Source: a virus. From it: 37,201 nucleotides of DNA. The notes under the pieces were generated by a model that was not told the DNA's origin, did no database searches, and worked only from the letters and a program-made list of their open reading frames with translations. The stretch is taken from the IMG/VR virus record IMGVR_UViG_3300020162_002373, positions 1 through 37,201 of that record; one strand, written 5' to 3'. Position numbers and translations under genes: made by a program. This document shows positions 13,391-18,316 of the stretch, in pieces. Each line of letters opens with the position of its first letter. The stretch's first letter is position 1.

Positions 13391-13415
13391 GCGATACGCG
13401 ACGACGCGCAATCAA

Positions 13416-13451
13416 GGGGAGTGGGGGCTTCGGCTCCTGCTCCCCTTTTTT
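13416..13451 (+). terminator. Rho-independent terminator, UUCG loop
   Basis: GGGGAGTGGGGGC (13416-13428), TTCG, GCTCCTGCTCCCC (13433-13445), TTTTTT. A long GC-rich stem with one mismatch-prone centre. Confidence 0.9.
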
Positions 13452-13456
13452 GTTGC

Positions 13457-13505
13457 TGTTATGAGTTACGAGTTATGGGTTATGTGTTATGAGTTACGAG
13501 TTATA
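13457..13505. repeat. Tandem heptamer array (7 copies)
   Basis: TGTTATG, AGTTACG, AGTTATG, GGTTATG, TGTTATG, AGTTACG, AGTTATA in 7-bp register, followed by CATTACCCATTACCCGTACCC. Confidence 0.85.
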
Positions 13506-13596
13506 CATTACCCATTACCCGTACCCGAACTCCCGTATCACCGCTCCACAATCCTGCTGACCCTGACCTCGTGCCGTGGCGCACCTCGTCGGGGAG

Positions 13597-13629
13597 TTCG
13601 GTGGATTCATCGCAGGGGTGTGGCATTGT
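13597..13629 (+). promoter_or_regulatory. Cassette promoter element, copy 10
   Basis: TTCGGTGGATTCA, 11 bases, TGGCATTGT. The leader pairs GGAGGTG (13639-13645) with CACTTCC (13653-13659), which would hide a decoy ribosome site; the real GAGGAGG follows at 13665. Confidence 0.78.
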
Positions 13630-13675
13630 GAAGGTAGAGGAGGTGCTGTGATCACTTCCCAAGTGAGGAGGTCTT

Positions 13676-14005
13676 ATGACCGACACACAGAAACTAACGG
13701 ACATCCTAGCGGAGGCACGCCGCAGCGCGGAGCGCGCATCGTCAGCGGCGCAGGATGCCGCATCCGAGGCACAGGACGCGCAGTCCTACGCTGACTCGGC
13801 AAGTGATTCGGCGGGTTCTGCTGAGTCGCACGCTGATGAGGTTCAGGAGGCTCTGGACTCGGTTGAGGAGATGGTCGCTGAGGTGGTCGCTGAGAACGAG
13901 CGACTGACCGCAATCATCGCCAAGATTCGCACCGCCCTTGATGGGTGGGACGCTGCGGATGAGGTCGCTGACCTCATCGCTGAGGCGACAGAAGTAGTCG
14001 CCTAA
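13676..14005 (+). CDS. Ala/Ser/Glu-rich coiled-coil protein, 109 aa
   Basis: ATG 13676 follows GTGAGGAGG. The protein is almost entirely low-complexity heptad-like helix (ERASSAAQDAASEAQDAQSYADSASDSAGSAESHADEVQEAL..., with MVAEVVAENERLTAIIAKI a clear coiled coil at about 65-85). It is strongly acidic, with no Cys. It probably forms an oligomeric rod; the function is unknown. A UUCG hairpin follows. Confidence 0.75.
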   Translation: MTDTQKLTDILAEARRSAERASSAAQDAASEAQDAQSYADSASDSAGSAESHADEVQEALDSVEEMVAEVVAENERLTAIIAKIRTALDGWDAADEVADLIAEATEVVA

Positions 14006-14017
14006 ACAATCGGCGGA

Positions 14018-14045
14018 CGGCGGCGGGGCTTCGGCTCCGTCGCCG
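14018..14045 (+). other. Intercistronic RNA hairpin, UUCG loop
   Basis: The 12 bases 14018-14029 pair with 14034-14045 around TTCG (two G-U pairs), no U tract. It stands before TAGGAGGG, the ribosome site of the next gene. Confidence 0.72.
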
Positions 14046-14065
14046 CGAGCCACATAGGAGGGTGT

Positions 14066-14242
14066 ATGAATCGGAGAAATGTTGAGAAGATCGCCATCCC
14101 AGAGCACTCCGTCCGATGGACGAAGCGTCCTGCTGCTGATGGTGATTGTTGCGAGAAGCATCGTCGTGAGAAGCGCGGTGATGATCGCAAGCGCGCTATT
14201 GCTGAGGCTCGCCGCGTGAAGTACGCGGAGCCAAGTGAGTGA
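14066..14242 (+). CDS. Basic miniprotein, 58 aa
   Basis: ATG 14066 follows TAGGAGGG. MNRRNVEKIAIPEHSVRWTK... with DGDCCEKHRREKRGDDRKRA: a CC pair and a His, and many Arg/Lys, suggesting nucleic-acid binding. Its stop overlaps the 21-aa membrane peptide by eight bases, as also happens at 17850-17857. Confidence 0.62.
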   Translation: MNRRNVEKIAIPEHSVRWTKRPAADGDCCEKHRREKRGDDRKRAIAEARRVKYAEPSE

Positions 14243-14300
14243 GGTGTTGTACCTCGTCGCCGTCGCCGTCGTGATGGCGTGGCTGATGAGGGCAAAGTGA
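14235..14300 (+). CDS. 21-aa single-pass membrane miniprotein
   Basis: GTG 14235; the peptide reads MSEV, LYLVAVAVVMAWLM, RAK. Nearly the same as the 20-aa peptide at 17850 and similar to that at 8846. The DNA also matches closely (GTCGCCGTCGTGATGGCGTGG shared in shortened form with 17873-17893). Weak GGAG lies four bases upstream; coupling to the preceding gene by an eight-base overlap is likely. It is the last gene before the terminator. Confidence 0.65.
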   Translation: MSEVLYLVAVAVVMAWLMRAK

Positions 14301-14304
14301 AGGA

Positions 14305-14340
14305 GGGCGGGTCGCTTCGGCGGCTCGCCCTTCTTTGTTT
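14305..14340 (+). terminator. Rho-independent terminator, UUCG loop
   Basis: GGGCGGGTCGC (14305-14315), TTCG, GCGGCTCGCCC (14320-14330), TTCTTTGTTT. 11-bp stem with two G-U pairs. Confidence 0.88.
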
Positions 14341-14345
14341 CTGGG

Positions 14346-14387
14346 GGTTATGAGTTACGGGTTATGCGTTATGTGTTACGAGTTACC
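14346..14387. repeat. Tandem heptamer array (6 copies)
   Basis: GGTTATG, AGTTACG, GGTTATG, CGTTATG, TGTTACG, AGTTACC in 7-bp register, then CATTACCCATACCCGTATCCG. Confidence 0.85.
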
Positions 14388-14475
14388 CATTACCCATACC
14401 CGTATCCGTATCTCCATCACTCCGTATCCGCCCTGCTCTTGCCGTTGCCGCTCGGCTTCGCGTGCCGTTGCGGGC

Positions 14476-14508
14476 TTCGGTGGATTCACCGCAGGGGTGT
14501 GGCATTCT
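14476..14508 (+). promoter_or_regulatory. Cassette promoter element, copy 11
   Basis: TTCGGTGGATTCA, 11 bases, TGGCATTCT (one change). Leader stem-loop GAGCGG (14520-14525)/CCGCTC (14531-14536). Confidence 0.78.
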
Positions 14509-14555
14509 GTATTCATCGGGAGCGGCGATACCGCTCACACATTGAGGAGGTCGGT

Positions 14556-14801
14556 ATGTCGTACCGCCATCTAATCGGCGAGCCCGTGCTCACCGAGGCG
14601 CAGGTTGAGAATCACATTCTCGCCATCGCCAAGAACATTACCGAATCACAAGAGCGCGGCTCTTGCGATTCCATCGCGGCGTGCGATTCACGCCTTTGCG
14701 TAGAGCGTCGGTTGCTCGCGGTTGAGCAACTCCGCCTCTATCTGGTTGATTCCCTCGCCGCAATCGCGGCAGAAGAAGTACACCAGAAGTACTACCGCTA
14801 G
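14556..14801 (+). CDS. Hypothetical helical protein, 81 aa
   Basis: ATG 14556 follows GAGGAGG. MSYRHLIGEPVLTEAQVENHILAIAKNITE..., largely helical with CDSIAACDSRLC in the middle (three Cys, CxxxxxCxxxxC). No family is recognised. A perfect hairpin follows. Confidence 0.72.
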   Translation: MSYRHLIGEPVLTEAQVENHILAIAKNITESQERGSCDSIAACDSRLCVERRLLAVEQLRLYLVDSLAAIAAEEVHQKYYR

Positions 14802-14822
14802 GCGACGGCTTCGCCTCACAAC

Positions 14823-14848
14823 GGCGGCGGGGCTACGGCTCCGCCGCC
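14823..14848 (+). other. Intercistronic RNA hairpin, UACG loop
   Basis: GGCGGCGGGGC, TACG, GCTCCGCCGCC: an 11-bp stem with one G-U pair and an exceptionally stable UNCG-class tetraloop, before TAGGAGG. Confidence 0.78.
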
Positions 14849-14865
14849 AACACTAGGAGGTTGTT

Positions 14866-15024
14866 ATGACGATTACGGCATCGCGTGTATGGCACAGCGG
14901 CGCGTGGGTTATCTCCGCTATGTATGCGGGATACCAAGAATCCATCACCTACTACGGATTCACCAAGCGCGAGGCGATGGCACGCTTCCGCGAGGAGATG
15001 AAGCGTAGGCGATACGCGAAGTAG
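14866..15024 (+). CDS. Basic miniprotein, 52 aa
   Basis: ATG 14866 follows TAGGAGG. MTITASRVWHSGAWVISAMYAGYQESITYYGFTKREAM..., ending KRRRYAK. Short beta strands then a basic helix; probably nucleic-acid binding. It ends two bases before promoter copy 12, without a terminator. Confidence 0.68.
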   Translation: MTITASRVWHSGAWVISAMYAGYQESITYYGFTKREAMARFREEMKRRRYAK

Positions 15025-15026
15025 GA

Positions 15027-15059
15027 TTCGGTGGATTGCTCCCCGATGCGTGGCATAGT
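15027..15059 (+). promoter_or_regulatory. Cassette promoter element, copy 12
   Basis: TTCGGTGGATTGC, 11 bases, TGGCATAGT. Leader stem-loop CGGGG (15068-15072)/CCCCG (15078-15082). Confidence 0.78.
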
Positions 15060-15106
15060 CTACTCATCGGGGGGCTTCCCCGTAGGAAGAAAGAAGGAGG
15101 CACACG

Positions 15107-15514
15107 ATGGCAGGGTTGATGTATGTGATCCGCGCGCTAGAAGATGGCACGCATCGCATCGTGAAGATGGAGCGCGGCGAGCAGTCGCGCGGCTTACAGC
15201 CGATGTATGACGCGATCGGTTGCCAATATGTGGAGATGGTCGGGCGCGGCAATCTCGGCGGCGTACCCGTTGCGCTTCTGGTAGACGAGGAGGGGCTTCT
15301 CGTACAGAATCCGCGAATCAACCTCACCGCGTGCGATGTGTTCGCGGTCGCAACCAAGAGCGCGCCGATGTACCTACGGGGCGGCGGTTTGGCGGGCGAT
15401 GCGGTACTCGTACACGATGACGAGTTGCGCGGCTTCACCGATGCGGAAATCGCCAAGATTGAGCGCGTGCTCAACGATGGCGGCTTCCCCCTCTACGAGG
15501 GGCGCACGCTCTAA
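15107..15514 (+). CDS. DUF3846-like protein, copy B
   Basis: A 135-residue protein. MYDAIGCQYVEMVGRGN, VALLVDEEGLLVQNPRINLTACDVFA and GDAVLVHDDELRGFTDAEIAKI follow the order seen in DUF3846, including the conserved DEEG...NP..N motif. The gene at 8922 is a more diverged relative. ATG 15107 follows AGAAGGAGG. Function unknown; single-gene unit. Confidence 0.72.
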   Translation: MAGLMYVIRALEDGTHRIVKMERGEQSRGLQPMYDAIGCQYVEMVGRGNLGGVPVALLVDEEGLLVQNPRINLTACDVFAVATKSAPMYLRGGGLAGDAVLVHDDELRGFTDAEIAKIERVLNDGGFPLYEGRTL

Positions 15515-15534
15515 CAGGTCGCACACACAACGAG

Positions 15535-15561
15535 GGGGCGGGTCGCGGGGCGGCTCGCCCC
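15535..15561 (+). terminator. Hairpin terminator
   Basis: GGGGCGGGTCGC (15535-15546), GGG, GCGGCTCGCCCC (15550-15561), then TTCTGCGTTTC. 12-bp stem, weak U tract; the stem sequence is nearly that of 14305-14330. Confidence 0.72.
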
Positions 15562-15576
15562 TTCTGCGTTTCTGGG

Positions 15577-15665
15577 GGTTATTGGTTATGCGTTATGTGT
15601 TATGTGTTATGTGTATACCCGTACCCGTACCCGTACCAAACCAAACCAAACCAAACCAAACCAAA
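15577..15665. repeat. Heptamer array, CCCGTA repeats and CCAAA repeats
   Basis: Five NGTTAYG-type heptamers (15577-15611) are followed by three CCCGTA hexamers (15618-15635) and six tandem CCAAA pentamers (15636-15665). The pentamer run is unique in the window and probably arose by slippage of the C-rich tract. Confidence 0.85.
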
Positions 15666-15696
15666 CTCAGGCGCGCCCTTCGGAGTGCTGGTGGGG

Positions 15697-15729
15697 TTCG
15701 GTGGATTGGGCGGCGGCGTGTGGCATTGT
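15697..15729 (+). promoter_or_regulatory. Cassette promoter element, copy 13
   Basis: TTCGGTGGATTGG, 11 bases, TGGCATTGT. Leader stem-loop GAGAGGC (15737-15743)/GCTTCTC (15748-15754), loop AAAC. Confidence 0.78.
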
Positions 15730-15773
15730 GTAGATAGAGAGGCAAACGCTTCTCACAAGGAAGGAGAAACGAA

Positions 15774-15971
15774 ATGCCGTACATCAAGGGACAGGGACAC
15801 ATTGAGGATGGTACTCCTTGCCTCGCCGATGAGTACTTCCTAAACGGATGCGAGGAGGATGCGGAAACCTTCATCCGAATCCACGATGGCTCGGAGGATG
15901 GAGTAAAGATTCCAGTCTGCGAGGATTGCGCCGAGGGCGCGAAGGCTATCAACTCCCTAGCAGGGCGATAG
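15774..15971 (+). CDS. Small zinc-binding protein, 65 aa
   Basis: ATG 15774 follows GGAAGGAG. MPYIKGQGHIEDGTPCLADEYF..., with C16, C26 and VCEDC near the end: a possible four-Cys zinc site. Acidic. No family is recognised; first of two genes in its unit. Confidence 0.7.
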   Translation: MPYIKGQGHIEDGTPCLADEYFLNGCEEDAETFIRIHDGSEDGVKIPVCEDCAEGAKAINSLAGR

Positions 15972-15977
15972 GGGCAA

Positions 15978-15998
15978 GGGGGCGGCGTTGCCGCCCCC
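15978..15998 (+). other. Intercistronic RNA hairpin
   Basis: GGGGGCGGC, GTT, GCCGCCCCC: a perfect 9-bp stem before GAAGGAGG of the HTNG copy B gene. Confidence 0.72.
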
Positions 15999-16026
15999 AA
16001 CTCCCCACAACGAAGGAGGCGCAACG

Positions 16027-16266
16027 ATGGATAAGACGAAAGAAAATCTTTGGGTACAGATTCACACGAACGGCGGCACGACAACCTTCGCCCGATGGCG
16101 CAAGTATCCAGACTACACGCTCAATGTGGTTGAGTATCTCTTTGAGAAGATGTCGGTAGACACGACAACGCCACAGGGTAGCGTGGAGGTCTTCGGAGAT
16201 CAGATCTTCGGCACCGCAGAGGCGGCGATGGCTCGCCTAGACGAAGCGGTCGCGTTGTCGCGCTAA
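16027..16266 (+). CDS. HTNG-family protein, copy B
   Basis: A 79-residue paralogue of the 9815 gene. LWVQIHTNGGTTTFARWRKYP near the N-terminus, then VEYLFEKMSVD and SVEVFGDQIFGTAEAAMARLDEA. ATG 16027 follows GAAGGAGG. Family unknown; the conserved IHTNG...TTFAR core is probably the functional site. Confidence 0.78.
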   Translation: MDKTKENLWVQIHTNGGTTTFARWRKYPDYTLNVVEYLFEKMSVDTTTPQGSVEVFGDQIFGTAEAAMARLDEAVALSR

Positions 16267-16272
16267 CAACGA

Positions 16273-16301
16273 GAGGGAGGGTCGCGGGGCGGCTCTCCCT
16301 C
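16273..16301 (+). terminator. Hairpin terminator
   Basis: GAGGGAGGGTCGC (16273-16285), GGG, GCGGCTCTCCCTC (16289-16301), TTCGTGTTTC. 13-bp stem, weak U tract. Confidence 0.75.
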
Positions 16302-16316
16302 TTCGTGTTTCTGGGC

Positions 16317-16351
16317 AGTTATCGGTTATGCGTTATGCGTTATGCGTTATG
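16317..16351. repeat. Tandem heptamer array (5 copies)
   Basis: AGTTATC, GGTTATG, CGTTATG, CGTTATG, CGTTATG in 7-bp register, then TATTACCCATTACCCGCTACC. Confidence 0.85.
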
Positions 16352-16439
16352 TATTACCCATTACCCGCTACCCATACCCGTATCCGCCCGTACCGATTCG
16401 CCGATGGTCGCCGCGCAGGGTTCGCCCTTCGGCGTGCTG

Positions 16440-16472
16440 TTCGGTGGATTCAGGTTCGCCGTGTGGCATTGT
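16440..16472 (+). promoter_or_regulatory. Cassette promoter element, copy 14
   Basis: TTCGGTGGATTCA, 11 bases, TGGCATTGT. Leader stem-loop CGGAGA (16481-16486)/TCTCCG (16490-16495). Confidence 0.8.
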
Positions 16473-16517
16473 TTAGTAGTCGGAGAGATTCTCCGCAGTA
16501 TGGAAGGAGAGAACACT

Positions 16518-16907
16518 ATGACGAACACAGGGAGCGGCATCGTTCTGGTCGGCTATGTGGACACAACGGCAGGGGTCGTGCTTTGCGTTGATTGCGTGAA
16601 TCGTCATCAGGGCGCGACCGATGCGATGGACACCGTGTATAGCCCCGATGTGAACGAGGACACCCCCGCGTGCTTTGATTGCGGGGCATCGCTAGACGAA
16701 ACGGAAACGCTTTTCCGAATCGTTCGCGTGTTCGCGGGTGGTCGGTATCCAAGCGAAACAGTCGCCGATGGGCTCACCATCGCGCAGGTTCGTGCGTGGA
16801 CTAACGACCCAGAAACGAGCAGCAGAACCGCGAAGGGCGCGGAAGCGGTAGAGCGCACGCGTCTATGCGGCGAGTGGATGGACACCTACGAGCCACAGAG
16901 CAGGTAG
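16518..16907 (+). CDS. Zinc-binding protein, 129 aa
   Basis: ATG 16518 follows GGAAGGAG. The N-terminal half carries VLCVDCVNRH and ACFDCGASLDETE, a CxxC...CxxC zinc ribbon. The C-terminal half is a plain alpha/beta stretch (DGLTIAQVRAWTNDPETSS). No family is recognised; single-gene unit. Confidence 0.72.
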   Translation: MTNTGSGIVLVGYVDTTAGVVLCVDCVNRHQGATDAMDTVYSPDVNEDTPACFDCGASLDETETLFRIVRVFAGGRYPSETVADGLTIAQVRAWTNDPETSSRTAKGAEAVERTRLCGEWMDTYEPQSR

Positions 16908-16926
16908 CACACGCAGGGGCAACAGC

Positions 16927-16966
16927 AAAGGGGCGGCGATCCTTCGGGGTCGTCGCCCCTTTGTGT
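16927..16966 (+). terminator. Rho-independent terminator, UUCG loop
   Basis: AAAGGGGCGGCGATCC (16927-16942), TTCG, then a 16-base complementary arm (16947-16962) ending in TTT, followed by GTGTTT. 16-bp stem. Confidence 0.85.
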
Positions 16967-16971
16967 TTATG

Positions 16972-17013
16972 GGCTATGTGTTATGGGTTATGGGTTATGG
17001 GTTATGTGTTATG
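16972..17013. repeat. Tandem heptamer array (6 copies)
   Basis: GGCTATG, TGTTATG, GGTTATG, GGTTATG, GGTTATG, TGTTATG in 7-bp register. A tract of ATCCGTATCCGTATCTCCG follows. Confidence 0.85.
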
Positions 17014-17111
17014 TGTATACGCCTATCCGTATCCGTATCTCCGTAATCCAATCCGAAAGAATCCGACGCGCTTCGGCGTGCGCTTCACCCTTCGGGGAGC
17101 ACCTCGGCGGC

Positions 17112-17144
17112 TTCGGTGGATTCAGCGCGGGGGCGTGGCATTGT
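17112..17144 (+). promoter_or_regulatory. Cassette promoter element, copy 15
   Basis: TTCGGTGGATTCA, 11 bases, TGGCATTGT. Leader stem-loop CGGGG (17153-17157)/CCCCG (17163-17167). Confidence 0.8.
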
Positions 17145-17189
17145 ATAGGAGTCGGGGGGCTTCCCCGCAGTATGAAAGGAGAGCGCACT

Positions 17190-17642
17190 ATGGCAACGGC
17201 AGAGCAGATTCACGCCGCAATCGCAGCGGCGAAGGGGCGCGTGTTCACCCTCGTGGCGAGCACGCTCCCGACACCAGAGAAGGTTCTGGTGAAGCGCGCC
17301 AATGACGCGAAGGGCAAGAGCGTAGAAGGGCACACCTTCGCCGCTCAGCAGACGCTCAGCACCTCAGAGGTAGACGGCGGCACGATCTCAGTCGTGCGCG
17401 TCAGCGGGCGACCCGACCCAGCGTGGGGCGGCGGCGATCCGATCCGCCTCAGCAAGAAGGGCACGCAGTCGGTCGGCTTCCTCGTCTACGCGATGAACGA
17501 GTACGGCGAGGCGACGGCTTGTCCCTACGCTTCCCGCGAGGGGTCGTCGTGCTACGGCAAGGGCGAGCGACACTCACACCGCGCCTATGGTTTGGAGCGC
17601 ATCTCGTCGGTCGTTGTGAACGGCGAGGAGTTTGTAAAGTAG
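17190..17642 (+). CDS. 150-aa paralogue family protein, copy B
   Basis: Exactly 150 residues like its paralogue at 10492. Shared landmarks are AAKGRVF (about 14), QTLSTSEVDGGTISVVRVSG (about 54-73), EYGEATACPYASREGSSCYG, KGERHSHRAYG and the VVVNGEEF end. ATG 17190 follows GAAAGGAG. The paired Cys and RHxHR motif are conserved between copies, so they are likely functional. Unknown family. Confidence 0.8.
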   Translation: MATAEQIHAAIAAAKGRVFTLVASTLPTPEKVLVKRANDAKGKSVEGHTFAAQQTLSTSEVDGGTISVVRVSGRPDPAWGGGDPIRLSKKGTQSVGFLVYAMNEYGEATACPYASREGSSCYGKGERHSHRAYGLERISSVVVNGEEFVK

Positions 17643-17645
17643 AGC

Positions 17646-17685
17646 GCGGCGGCGCGTCGCTCCTTCGGGGGCGGCGCGTCGTCGC
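17646..17685 (+). other. Very long intercistronic hairpin, UUCG loop
   Basis: 17646-17663 pairs with 17668-17685 over 18 bp (five G-U pairs) around TTCG, without a U tract. The most stable internal hairpin of the array; GAGAGGG of the next gene follows. Confidence 0.78.
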
Positions 17686-17701
17686 AGAAAGAGAGGGCAC
17701 T

Positions 17702-17857
17702 ATGAATCGGAAAGCAATCATCAGCCTTCGCACCTATGCGGAGATTGAGCAGGAGCGCAAGAATCGCGCCTTCGTCGGTCGTATGGCGTGGTACGCCATC
17801 AGCGCGGCGGCGGCGTACTTCTTGGCGCATCTCGTCTACGCGGTGGCGCGTGGTTGA
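17702..17857 (+). CDS. Small membrane protein, 51 aa
   Basis: ATG 17702; MNRKAIISLRTYAEIEQERKNR..., then MAWYAISAAAAYFLAHLVYAV, a clear transmembrane segment, ending ARG. N-terminal charged part likely cytoplasmic. GAGAGGG lies upstream. Overlaps the 20-aa membrane peptide by eight bases; both may act together in the membrane. Confidence 0.7.
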   Translation: MNRKAIISLRTYAEIEQERKNRAFVGRMAWYAISAAAAYFLAHLVYAVARG

Positions 17858-17912
17858 GGTGGTGTATCTCGCGGCGGTCGCCGTCGTGATGGCGTGGATT
17901 CTTCGCAAGTAG
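17850..17912 (+). CDS. 20-aa single-pass membrane miniprotein
   Basis: GTG 17850; MVEV, VYLAAVAVVMAWIL, RK. Almost the same as the peptide at 14235 in protein and DNA, with the same eight-base overlap with the gene before it and the same position just before the terminator. Confidence 0.65.
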   Translation: MVEVVYLAAVAVVMAWILRK

Positions 17913-17916
17913 TCGC

Positions 17917-17953
17917 AAGAGGCGGCGTGCCTTCGGGCGCGTCGCCTCTTTGT
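17917..17953 (+). terminator. Rho-independent terminator, UUCG loop
   Basis: AAGAGGCGGCGTGCC (17917-17931), TTCG, 17936-17950, then TTT within a TTTG tail. 15-bp stem. Confidence 0.85.
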
Positions 17954-17963
17954 GTTTCTGGCG

Positions 17964-18005
17964 GGTTATGGGTTATGTGTTATGTGTTATGTGTTATGTC
18001 TTACG
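17964..18005. repeat. Tandem heptamer array (6 copies)
   Basis: GGTTATG, GGTTATG, TGTTATG, TGTTATG, TGTTATG, TCTTACG in 7-bp register, then CATAACCTATGCC. A CTTCGG-rich stretch (about 18054-18100) follows, as also before copies 14 and 15. Confidence 0.85.
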
Positions 18006-18097
18006 CATAACCTATGCCAGCCTTCCCGTGGTTTCCATCTACCTATTCTCTACCCTTCGGGTCGCCTTCGGCGCGCGCTTCGGCGTGCGCTTCACCC

Positions 18098-18130
18098 TTC
18101 GGTGGATTCATCACCCCCCTCTGGCATAGT
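18098..18130 (+). promoter_or_regulatory. Cassette promoter element, copy 16
   Basis: TTCGGTGGATTCA, 11 bases, TGGCATAGT: full match. It starts an unusually long leader (about 187 bases). Confidence 0.8.
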
Positions 18131-18146
18131 GAAGCAGTCAGGGGGA

Positions 18147-18243
18147 GCAGTCAGTCCCGCAGTCAGTCCCGCAGTCAGTCCATCCGATCCGCTACGGCGC
18201 GATGATGGCGGTGAGTCGGGCGGTCAGTCGGGCGGTCAGTCTT
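18147..18243 (+). repeat. Two sets of 12-bp tandem repeats in a leader
   Basis: Three copies of GCAGTCAGTCCC (18147-18181, last one base short) and three copies of GCGGTSAGTCGG (18208-18243, last one diverged) share the core GTCAGTC. The frame across them gives SPAVSPAV or SRAVSRAV but has no ribosome site. Confidence 0.8.
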
Positions 18244-18252
18244 GCTCTGGCA

Positions 18253-18284
18253 GGGGGATGGCGTGCCGTAGCGCGCCATCCCCC
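18253..18284 (+). other. Leader RNA hairpin
   Basis: The 14 bases 18253-18266 pair with 18271-18284 around CGTA (one G-U pair), ending 32 bases before the ATG. In place it matches the intercistronic hairpins of other units. Confidence 0.75.
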
Positions 18285-18316
18285 CTACTCACTACGGCAC
18301 ACGAAGGGGGATCACG

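Noticed and set aside
13576-13794. Extra gene starting at GTG 13648
   Set aside because: A purine-rich GAGGAGG precedes it but is buried in the leader hairpin, and the frame is Arg-rich shadow sequence over the 13676 gene.
5906-18005. Heptamer arrays as a CRISPR or as telomere repeats
   Set aside because: No spacers, units of 7 bp, at least twelve separate sites and no Cas genes; internal position excludes telomeres.
1149-18130. TGGCAT of the promoter as a sigma54 -24 box
   Set aside because: No TTGC at the required -12 distance in any copy.
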